DNA of 48,545 bases, from positions 1-48,545 of the forward strand of contig CAZPOP010000023.1 of NCBI GenBank assembly GCA_964588305.1, written 5' to 3'. A program made the position numbers and the translations under genes. Each line of letters starts with the position of its first letter. Position 1 is the stretch's first letter. Shown here piece by piece: positions 23,735 to 31,497 of the stretch. The notes beneath the pieces were generated by a model. The model made no database searches. It was not told the origin of the DNA and saw only the letters and a program-made list of their open reading frames with translations. This DNA comes from SM1-73 sp964588305. Lineage in GTDB: Bacteria; Zixibacteria; MSB-5A5; SM1-73.

Positions 23735-25162
23735 ATGCATAATACTCCTTACATCTCAGCCCGCTGGACCTCATTTGAGGTCAGATCCTCTCTGCTGAAA
23801 GTCTCCTTGCCCATTTCAATAATTGTGGCCCTGGCGGTAACCCTAATGGATTCAAGGCTATTGTTTCTTTCGGTCATGGGACTTTTGGTTCTTGCCGTTT
23901 TCCTGGCTCGATTTGATCTGGGCGTTTGTGCTTTTGTGGTGCTGGTTCCTTTGACCATACATTCGCCGGTTGAGCTCCATCACATGATCAGCTATTCTTT
24001 GAGCGGAATGCTTGTGCTCAGCTGGCTGATAAGAAAACTAATCCAAGGCCAAACATTTGCATCCTTGGATCGCGGCATACTCATGTTCATGGTATTTTAC
24101 ACTCTGTGGGGTTTTGTCTCTTCTCTTCACTCTGATTATCCTTCCACGGGCCTGTTCGTCACCCTGCGTCAGCTCCTATTCTTCGCCATTTTTTATATCT
24201 TATATGATTGGATGAGGTCGAAAAAGGAGATTGGATTGACAGTAAATGCCATGATCACCATGGGCGTAATAGCCTCTCTGCCGGCCCTCGCACAATTGTT
24301 ATCTTCTGGTTTGGCCAATGTTTTTCGGCTCGGAAACCCCATGCGGTTTGCTGGAGTCTACACGGGAGTCAATGCTCTCGCTATGCACTTGTCGTTCATT
24401 CTTGTCCTGGCGCTGAGTAAATTTCTGTATGCAGATTTGCCGAGGAGAAGATGGTTTTCGTTGGCTTGGATTCTCATCATTGCCTCTGCACTATTCTTCA
24501 CCTTTTCTCGATCCGGATGGCTGCTGGCAGTGGTGGGGGTTACCATAGTACTATTTCGCTTTAAGGGGGGACGTATGCTCCTTTTAACGGTCCTTATTCT
24601 TCTTACTCTTTTTCTGCTACTCTCACCTCAGATTAAGGAATTCTTGGCGATGATTACCAGATTGGAGGCGGGCGTAACTAACCGAGACATTCTATGGCAG
24701 GGTGCAATAAAAATGATAAAGGAAAATCCAATATTTGGTGTTGGACCAGGAGGTTTCAAACATTTCATCGCCGATTGTGCTCCTCGTTATCCGTGGCGTT
24801 GGCCTGTGGTAAGGTTTGGCGGAATTACCGGCGGAGATTCTCACAATTTTTTCCTAAGCCGAGCGGCCGAGACGGGTATCGTGGGGTTGGTTTTGATTCT
24901 TTGGTTTTTCGTCAATTACTTCAAAGCATATTCACGCGGAACCCAGAAAGCAAAGGCTTTGAAGTTAGAACATGTGTCTTTCGGAGCAGCTGCAGTTGTG
25001 ATAGGAGCTCTGGCCAGGGGATTTTTCGAGGGGAAGGGAATCGTCGGCAGTGGGGGCGGAGGTTTTGAACTGTTTTTTTGGCTGATGGTTGCCTTCACGT
25101 TGAAAGTGAGCCAGCTTCCAGATAATAAACCGAACACAGGAATTTGCTCTTCGCTGCCTTAA
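23735..25162 (+). CDS. O-antigen polymerase/ligase family membrane protein (Wzy/WaaL-like)
   Basis: 475 residues, about 11-12 membrane helices. The conserved O-antigen ligase (Wzy_C) region is visible: FTFSRSGWLLAVVGV near 255, then a large loop with ENPIFGVGPGGFKHF (about 330) and GGDSHNFFLSRAAETGIVGL (about 367-386), which carries the conserved His. It is expected to polymerise repeat units in the periplasm or ligate them to an acceptor; the two roles cannot be told apart by sequence alone. It starts 6 bases after the flippase gene. Confidence 0.88.
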   Translation: MHNTPYISARWTSFEVRSSLLKVSLPISIIVALAVTLMDSRLLFLSVMGLLVLAVFLARFDLGVCAFVVLVPLTIHSPVELHHMISYSLSGMLVLSWLIRKLIQGQTFASLDRGILMFMVFYTLWGFVSSLHSDYPSTGLFVTLRQLLFFAIFYILYDWMRSKKEIGLTVNAMITMGVIASLPALAQLLSSGLANVFRLGNPMRFAGVYTGVNALAMHLSFILVLALSKFLYADLPRRRWFSLAWILIIASALFFTFSRSGWLLAVVGVTIVLFRFKGGRMLLLTVLILLTLFLLLSPQIKEFLAMITRLEAGVTNRDILWQGAIKMIKENPIFGVGPGGFKHFIADCAPRYPWRWPVVRFGGITGGDSHNFFLSRAAETGIVGLVLILWFFVNYFKAYSRGTQKAKALKLEHVSFGAAAVVIGALARGFFEGKGIVGSGGGGFELFFWLMVAFTLKVSQLPDNKPNTGICSSLP

Positions 25163-25165
25163 GAG

Positions 25166-26284
25166 ATGAACGCAGAATCTAAAATCGGGGCAAGTCTCCC
25201 GCCCATCTATTGCATCAGCCACTTCTTCGAAAATCCAAAAACGGGGGGAGAGAAGTATAACTATGAGGCTGTTCGACATCTTAAGAAAAGGGGATTTGAC
25301 ACCCGAGTTCTGGTGGACCGATTGATGCCTAAGTTCATCAAAGGAAGAAGATTTCTCCTTTACAATTTCTTTTATATCCTCAAATTCTTGGACGCACGCA
25401 GGATAGTGTTGTTCACTACTGATTATATGCATCCCAGACTGTATCTGTTCCTTTTATATCTTAAGTTATTTAAGGACTGTAGGATCTTCGTGCTGGTACA
25501 TCATTTACGTCACCATGAGATCGAAAACAGGATCTTGAGGTTTTTGGACATGCGGCTGGAAGCCATTTTTCTGATGTGTGCAGATGTATTGATAGCCATT
25601 AGTAAGAACACTAAATCCGAGATTAACCAACTGACCCGGAGGGATAACAAGAACATCTCTTTAGTATATCCTGGTCTTGATCAAATCGGGTTTGAGACCA
25701 CCCTGAGGCAAGAGTCTGACAAATTCAACCTTCTGTTTGTGGGAGACTGCGTCAAAAGAAAAGGAGTGGAGTATCTTATAGAAAGCTTGGCATCTTTGAA
25801 CCGAGAGGATGTTCGCCTGCATGTCGTGGGTAGAAGAGACCGCGATCCGGCATATAGCCAGTACCTTAATAAACTTATCAGAAAAAAGGGGATTCAAGGT
25901 AAAGTATTCTTCCACGGTCGAGTAGACGGTGTTGGAAAACAGAAGTTCTTTCGTAACTCACACGTTTTTGTCCTACCATCCCTCTGGGAGGGCTATGGTA
26001 TGGTTGTAGCCGAAGCTATGTCGTACGGTCTGCCCGTCATTGCCACCAAGGTGGGAGCTATACCGGAACTGGTGAAGGACAAGGTTAACGGTATCTTGGT
26101 ACCTCCTGAGGATGCTCAATCATTGAGCGATGCTATTTCCTACCTCATAGAGAATCCCTCGGCGCGTCGGGATTACGCTAGAAAAAGCAGGCTTCTTTCT
26201 CAAGATTTTAATGATTGGTTGCACACGGGAGAGCAGCTGGTTAAAATATTCGAGGAGAACATAGGGGGACGAAAGCCAAGATGA
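25166..26284 (+). CDS. Glycosyltransferase family 4
   Basis: 372 residues. The C-terminal GT-B domain is clear: LLFVGDCVKRKGVEYLIESL (about 190) and the donor-binding LPSLWEGYGMVVAEAMSYGL (about 272-291) with its E-x7-E motif, followed by PVIATKVGAIPELV. There is no signal peptide. It would add one sugar of the repeat unit on the cytosolic side. Its last four bases overlap the start of the next glycosyltransferase gene. Donor and acceptor are unknown. Confidence 0.9.
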   Translation: MNAESKIGASLPPIYCISHFFENPKTGGEKYNYEAVRHLKKRGFDTRVLVDRLMPKFIKGRRFLLYNFFYILKFLDARRIVLFTTDYMHPRLYLFLLYLKLFKDCRIFVLVHHLRHHEIENRILRFLDMRLEAIFLMCADVLIAISKNTKSEINQLTRRDNKNISLVYPGLDQIGFETTLRQESDKFNLLFVGDCVKRKGVEYLIESLASLNREDVRLHVVGRRDRDPAYSQYLNKLIRKKGIQGKVFFHGRVDGVGKQKFFRNSHVFVLPSLWEGYGMVVAEAMSYGLPVIATKVGAIPELVKDKVNGILVPPEDAQSLSDAISYLIENPSARRDYARKSRLLSQDFNDWLHTGEQLVKIFEENIGGRKPR

Positions 26285-27264
26285 AAATCCTGTTTGTTTA
26301 CCATAGGCGAATGGCTTCGTTTATTAGAAAAGACCTAGAAATTTTAAAGAAGAAACACGAAGTAAAAACAGTGAGGTTTCTAACAATTCGAGATGCATAC
26401 GCCATATGGAAAGGAGCCTCTTGGTGTAATCTTACTTTCTGTTGGTTTGGCAGTCTTCATTCCTTTTTCGCAGTTGTCTTTTCCAAGGTTCTAGGCAAAA
26501 AGAGCATAGTGGTTGCGGGTGGGTATGACGTGGTCTATTTACCTGAGATTAAATATGGACTTTTCTCTTTTTGGTGGAAGAGATGGTGCCCCCTGATGGT
26601 ATTTCGACACGCGAATCTGATTCTGACAGTATCCAAAAGTACCACACACGAGACTCTGAAAAATGCAAAGGCTAATCCCCGAAAAACCAGATTATTGTAT
26701 CATGGATTCAATTCCGATGTCTGCAAATCTCAATCTAATTTAGAAAAAGAGCCACTTGTCTTAACAGTAGGTAACGTCTCCATATCCACTTTGACCAAAA
26801 AGGGCTTGGAGTTGTTCGTGAAAAGCAGTAGATTGGTACCTGAAATCGAGTTCATGCTGGTGGGCAGATGGATAGATGATTCAGTAGATTATTTAAAATC
26901 AATAGCTGCTTCGAATATGAAATTCCTGGGTGCAATAGATCAAACCGCCCTGTTTGCGCTTATGAGCAGAGCTAAGGTTTACGTGCAGGTCTCGCGACAC
27001 GAAAGCTTCGGATGCGCCTTGGCTGAAGCCATGCTGTGTGAATGTGTACCGGTGGTGACCAGATCTGCGGCAATACCGGAAGTGGTGGGAGAATGCGGAT
27101 TCTTCTTATCCGATGAAAGTCCAGAAGAGTTAGCAGCATTGATCAGGAAGGCACTAGACACTGATTCCGGAGCGGGTCAAAAAGCAAGAGAGAGAATAGA
27201 GAATCTATTCCCCCTGGCAAAAAGGGAGGAAAAATTGCTTGATTTAATGGACAGTCTAGGATAA
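26281..27264 (+). CDS. Glycosyltransferase family 4, second
   Basis: 327 residues, shorter than usual for GT4 (about 350-400). The C-terminal domain shows LTVGNVSISTLTKKGLELFV (about 160-180) and the E-x7-E region RHESFGCALAEAMLCECVPV (about 240-260), followed by EVVGECGFFL. The start codon overlaps the stop of the previous gene (ATGA), so they are translated together. The sequence is rather AT-rich, as often seen in sugar-specific genes exchanged between strains. Substrates are unknown. Confidence 0.87.
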   Translation: MKILFVYHRRMASFIRKDLEILKKKHEVKTVRFLTIRDAYAIWKGASWCNLTFCWFGSLHSFFAVVFSKVLGKKSIVVAGGYDVVYLPEIKYGLFSFWWKRWCPLMVFRHANLILTVSKSTTHETLKNAKANPRKTRLLYHGFNSDVCKSQSNLEKEPLVLTVGNVSISTLTKKGLELFVKSSRLVPEIEFMLVGRWIDDSVDYLKSIAASNMKFLGAIDQTALFALMSRAKVYVQVSRHESFGCALAEAMLCECVPVVTRSAAIPEVVGECGFFLSDESPEELAALIRKALDTDSGAGQKARERIENLFPLAKREEKLLDLMDSLG

Positions 27265-27373
27265 AAGCACGCTGCATAGGGTCTCGGATAGCTTAACCTG
27301 AGACAGACTTCAGGCTTGGTACTGAACTCCCAGATTAGTTCACCGGTTGGGCAAAACGACTTTTAAATTCCAA

Positions 27374-28606
27374 ATGAATATCTTATATATTACTCAGTAT
27401 TTTTACCCTGAGATAGGAGCCACCCAGAACAGAGCCTTGGAGATGGCGTCACATCTGGTTGCCTGTGGGCATCACGTAACCATCTTAACTGAATTCCCTA
27501 ATCATCCCTCAGGTATCATTCCAAAGAGATACCGATTCAAGTTGTTTGAAAGGGGAAGATACAGAGGAATCGAGGTGATAAGGTCTTTTGTCAAAGCCTC
27601 CCCGAAGAAGAACTTTGTTAATCGAATATTGTTTTATCTCTCCTTTATGATAAGTTCAATTGTCGCGGGGATGAAGTTGAAAAACAAAAAGTATGATATC
27701 GTCTATGCCACCTCTCCCCCATTGTTTGTTGGACTGTCGGGATATGTGATAGCCAGACTAAGGAAGGTCAAATTTGTCTTTGAAGTCAGGGATCTCTGGC
27801 TGGAGTCTGCGGTCGTCATGGGAGAACTCAGAAACAGAAGAGCCATTCAGCTGTCAGAATGGATAGAGAGAATCTGTTATAAGAGTGCAAGCAAGATAGT
27901 TGTCGTTACCCAGGGAATCCGCGACCGCCTGATTCAGAGGAATGTGGATCCGAACAGACTGTCGATAGTCCCAAACGGTGCTAATGTTGATATCTTCCGC
28001 TTCTCTGCTGACAATGATCCATTTAAGAAAGAATTGGGTTGTCAGGGAAAATTCATTATCTTATACGCGGGTATAATAGGCTTGGCTCAAGGGATAGCTA
28101 ATCTAGCGGAGGTTGTGAGGCGTTTGAAGGAGAATAAAGACATATTCTTTCTATTTATGGGTGAGGGGCCCCTCAAAAGAGATTTGTTGAGACTTCAAGA
28201 ATCGTATGAACTTGACAACCTTCGCATTATAGGTCAGGTGCCCAGGAAAGAGGTTTTCCGGTATACTGCTGCAGCTGATGTGTGTTTGGTTCCTTTAAGG
28301 AAAGGGAACATTTTCAAGTCAGCCTTGCCCTCCAAAATGTTTGATGCATGGGCATGTGGGCGTCCGATCATTTTGACTGTGGATGGAGAAGCAAGAGAAC
28401 ATTTAAATAAAGCTGATGCAGGAATATATGTCGACGCAGAGGATCATAGAGGTATCAAAAAAGCAATAATTCATTTATCTAATAACCCGGATCTGTGCCA
28501 AAAGTATGGAAGAAATGGAAGAAAGTATGTTGAAAAGCATTTTTCGAGAAAGATTATGGCACAAAAATTGGAGAAGTGCCTGTTGACAGTTTTGAATGAT
28601 AGTTAA
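27374..28606 (+). CDS. Glycosyltransferase family 4, WbuB-like
   Basis: 410 residues from the ATG at 27374; an in-frame TTG at 27347 adds nine unlikely residues. The N-terminal block NILYITQYFYPEIGATQNRA and TILTEFPNHPSG are typical of WbuB-type glycosyltransferases. The C-terminal half has FIILYAGIIGLAQGIANL (about 228) and the donor site VPLRKGNIFKSALPSKMFDA (about 310-330), followed by CGRPIILTVDGEA. WbuB relatives transfer N-acetyl-fucosamine-like sugars; the substrate here is not assured. No ribosome site is obvious. Confidence 0.87.
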   Translation: MNILYITQYFYPEIGATQNRALEMASHLVACGHHVTILTEFPNHPSGIIPKRYRFKLFERGRYRGIEVIRSFVKASPKKNFVNRILFYLSFMISSIVAGMKLKNKKYDIVYATSPPLFVGLSGYVIARLRKVKFVFEVRDLWLESAVVMGELRNRRAIQLSEWIERICYKSASKIVVVTQGIRDRLIQRNVDPNRLSIVPNGANVDIFRFSADNDPFKKELGCQGKFIILYAGIIGLAQGIANLAEVVRRLKENKDIFFLFMGEGPLKRDLLRLQESYELDNLRIIGQVPRKEVFRYTAAADVCLVPLRKGNIFKSALPSKMFDAWACGRPIILTVDGEAREHLNKADAGIYVDAEDHRGIKKAIIHLSNNPDLCQKYGRNGRKYVEKHFSRKIMAQKLEKCLLTVLNDS

Positions 28607-28750
28607 TAATACTCAGAATCCTAAAGCTGAGGAGCTAATGAAGTTCTTCATCACTGGCGAGACTGCAATCTGGTAATAAACAAAGACGCGAGACTTGGGT
28701 TTAGTAAATCTGCTATAGAAAGAACCAATGACGGGTTTCGGAGATTACAG

Positions 28751-29680
28751 GTGAAAAAAACCAGAGGCTTCATTCTAAGAGCTCCTTGTACCAAGGTCGA
28801 TATGGTGAACTACCGGAGGGCAGATCAGATAAATCAATGTCTACTAAATCCGACAAGCCCCTTTAACGTCCTGTCCATCGACTGCGAAGATTGGTTTCAT
28901 GGTCTGGAGATCGGGTTGAAAGACTGGGATACCTTCGAGAATAGAATAGAAAGGAATTGCTCAAAACTTCTGGATCTGCTGGAAGAAACGGGAACTAAAG
29001 CCACTTTCTTCGTGCTGGGGTACGTAGCTGAGAAATTCCCTCAGTTGGTGAAAGAGATCGCCCGAAAGGGACACGAAATAGGAAGTCATGGCTATTCGCA
29101 CCAGTTTGTCTACAGACAATCCCCAAATGAATTCCGAGAGGAAATGGTCAAATCGCTGGAGACGTTGGGAAGACTTTCGGGAGAAAGAATATTGAGTTAT
29201 CGCGCCCCCTTCTTCTCCGTTACTCAATCATCACTCTGGGCTCTGGACATTCTGAGCGATTTGGGGATACTCTTGGATTCAAGCATTTTTCCGGTGATTA
29301 ACTACCGGTATGGGATTCCTCAAGCGCCTCGCTTTCCGCACTGGATACCTACAAAGGATGGTTTAAGGATACTAGAATTCCCTATCTCAACTCTCAGGAT
29401 TTTGGGGAAGAACATCCCGATAGCGGGAGGAGCTTATTTCAGGTTATTCCCTTACCAGTTTATAAAAGCAGGGATTAAAAACCTAAATAGGAACAACCAT
29501 CCAGCCATATTCTACCTTCACCCTTGGGAGATGGACCCGGGACATCCTAAAATCAAGCTCCCCCGAAGGATCAGCCTAACCCACTACCACAATCTTTCGC
29601 GAACCGAGGCAAAATTCAAGAGTCTATTGAAGGAGTTCAAATTCATCCCTTTGAGGAAGGTCTTAGAGAATGCAAGGTGA
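28751..29680 (+). CDS. Polysaccharide deacetylase, DUF3473 (XrtA-system) type
   Basis: 309 residues from the GTG at 28751, with GGAG 8 bases upstream; an ATG at 28802 with AAGG is an alternative. The NodB-type fold is shown by VLSIDCEDWFHG (catalytic Asp and metal Asp), GHEIGSHGYSHQF (metal His pair) and LSYRAPFFSVT. The C-terminal SSIFPVINYRYGIPQAPRFP and FYLHPWEMDPGHP are the DUF3473 extension found in the exosortase-linked subfamily. It has no signal peptide. It should remove N-acetyl groups from the polymer or its precursor. No exosortase gene is visible in this window. Confidence 0.9.
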   Translation: MKKTRGFILRAPCTKVDMVNYRRADQINQCLLNPTSPFNVLSIDCEDWFHGLEIGLKDWDTFENRIERNCSKLLDLLEETGTKATFFVLGYVAEKFPQLVKEIARKGHEIGSHGYSHQFVYRQSPNEFREEMVKSLETLGRLSGERILSYRAPFFSVTQSSLWALDILSDLGILLDSSIFPVINYRYGIPQAPRFPHWIPTKDGLRILEFPISTLRILGKNIPIAGGAYFRLFPYQFIKAGIKNLNRNNHPAIFYLHPWEMDPGHPKIKLPRRISLTHYHNLSRTEAKFKSLLKEFKFIPLRKVLENAR

Positions 29681-30344
29681 AGACCAAGTTAAGGCTCATT
29701 TCCGAAAACAGGCAGTAAGGTTCGATACCATCTATGAGGACAAGAAAAGGTTATGGCACAAGCTCGTCGATAAGTTCTTTCGCCAGGTGGTGAAAGATAG
29801 ATTCGATCTAACTTTCCGGGAGATCACGGAACTAGAGGGGAAAAGTATCTTAGACGTAGGGTGTGGTTCCGGCAGATACGCTTTGGAATTCGCTCGACGG
29901 GGAGCAGATAAAATCCTAGGGATAGACTATGCTCAGGAAATGATTGAATTAGCCAGAGGTTACGCTGAAAACATGAAGGAGAAAGCAAAATGCAGGTTTG
30001 TCTGTGGACATTTTACAGATCACGATTTCAGAGAACAGTTCGATTATACAGTTGCCATGGGCCTTTTTGACTATTTGAAAAACCCTTCGGCTTATCTCGC
30101 CAAGATGAGAACTTTGACCCGTTCAAGAGTTATTGCCAGTTTTCCCAAGAAACGGACATTGAGAGGCGTGATTAGAAAAATTCGTCTTTTCTTGGCAGGG
30201 TGTCCCGTACATTTTTATTCAAGGAGAGAAATCGAAGGGCTCCTAAGAGAGAATCAGATCTCAGAATACAAAATATTCGACCTCAGCAGGGATTTGATCA
30301 TAATTGCCCAGATAAGTCAAAGCGACAGGAAAACTAATTGTTGA
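29670..30344 (+). CDS. SAM-dependent class I methyltransferase
   Basis: 224 residues. Motif I ILDVGCGSGRYALEFARRGA (about 56-75) binds SAM, and GIDYAQEMIELAR is the acidic loop after strand 2. The gene overlaps the end of the deacetylase gene by 11 bases. It is likely to methylate a sugar of the polymer or its lipid-linked intermediate, as inferred from position only. Methyl capping of the chain end is a known way to stop elongation in other polysaccharide systems, but nothing here shows that directly. Confidence 0.85.
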   Translation: MQGEDQVKAHFRKQAVRFDTIYEDKKRLWHKLVDKFFRQVVKDRFDLTFREITELEGKSILDVGCGSGRYALEFARRGADKILGIDYAQEMIELARGYAENMKEKAKCRFVCGHFTDHDFREQFDYTVAMGLFDYLKNPSAYLAKMRTLTRSRVIASFPKKRTLRGVIRKIRLFLAGCPVHFYSRREIEGLLRENQISEYKIFDLSRDLIIIAQISQSDRKTNC

Positions 30345-30359
30345 ACGAATAGAATAAAG

Positions 30360-31319
30360 ATGAAGACGTTAATCACCGGGGGGGCTGGGTTCATTGGTTC
30401 GCATCTGGCGGAAAAGCTTTTGGCAAGCGGAGACGAGGTTTACGTCATCGATGATTTCTCCACCGGCAGGCTGGACAACATCCAGCATCTTCTTTCTGAA
30501 TCCAGATTCCATTTGACTGTAGGCACCATACTGAATGAGAGAACCGTAGAGCCTCTGGTGCAGGCATGCGACCGCATTTTTCATCTGGCGGCTGCGGTAG
30601 GGGTTCGTCTGATTATCGAAAGGCCAGTGGATACCATTGAAACCAATATATTGGGAACGGAGATCGTCCTAAGATTAGCCAACAAATACAAAAGGAAGGT
30701 CTTGATCACCTCCACCTCCGAGGTATATGGAAAGGGAAATCACGTTCCTTTCAAGGAAGAGGATGACAGAATTTATGGTCCCACCGTCAAAAGCCGCTGG
30801 AGCTACGCCACCTCCAAGGCGATGGACGAGTTCTTAACCTTGGCCTATTTTCATGAGAAAAAGCTTCCGGTGGTAATAGCCAGGCTCTTCAATACCATAG
30901 GTCCAAGGCAGACTGGAAGTTACGGGATGGTGGTTCCTTCCTTCGTTCAGCAAACCTTGTTAAGTCATCCTATTACCGTGTACGGAGATGGAGAGCAAAC
31001 CCGATGTTTCACCTTCGTAGATGATGCAATCTCCGCTTTGCTGCAACTGATGGAACATCCCCAAGCAGTGGGAGAGGTGTTCAATGTGGGGGACACCGAG
31101 GAGATAAGCATAAATTTCTTGGCTTCCTTGGTGAAAAAACTCGTCGGCGGTGACTCAGAGATTATCCATATCCCGTACGATGAGGCATTTGAAAAGGGAT
31201 TCGAGGACATGCAAAGAAGAGTCCCGGATACAACCAAGATCAAAAACCTCATTGGATTCAGGCCCACGGTTAACTTGGAGGAAAGCATCAAAAAGATTAT
31301 CGAGTATTACAGGAAGTGA
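30360..31319 (+). CDS. NAD-dependent sugar-nucleotide epimerase/decarboxylase (extended SDR)
   Basis: 319 residues. The Rossmann motif TGGAGFIGSHLAEKL (about 6-20), the active site STSEVYG and Tyr149-x3-Lys153 (in SYATSKAMDEF) are intact. The segment FNTIGPRQTGSYGMVVPSFV is shared with UDP-glucuronate decarboxylases and related 4-epimerases. The product is therefore UDP-xylose or a C4-epimerised UDP-sugar; I cannot choose from sequence alone. Located 15 bases after the methyltransferase gene. Confidence 0.88.
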   Translation: MKTLITGGAGFIGSHLAEKLLASGDEVYVIDDFSTGRLDNIQHLLSESRFHLTVGTILNERTVEPLVQACDRIFHLAAAVGVRLIIERPVDTIETNILGTEIVLRLANKYKRKVLITSTSEVYGKGNHVPFKEEDDRIYGPTVKSRWSYATSKAMDEFLTLAYFHEKKLPVVIARLFNTIGPRQTGSYGMVVPSFVQQTLLSHPITVYGDGEQTRCFTFVDDAISALLQLMEHPQAVGEVFNVGDTEEISINFLASLVKKLVGGDSEIIHIPYDEAFEKGFEDMQRRVPDTTKIKNLIGFRPTVNLEESIKKIIEYYRK

Positions 31320-31497
31320 GATGTCCCGCGCACCGGGGGAGATCTTTTGAAAAGCGGTTTTTGAGGATGAATTGTTCTCTTACATTCTCCGTTGTCCGCG
31401 CCAGGGAAATTCAATCTGGTTAAAGGTCAAGATTATCCCGGCAACTCAATCTGTGGTTTTCCTAGAAAGAACATAAATAATAGTAACCTGCTAAGCC

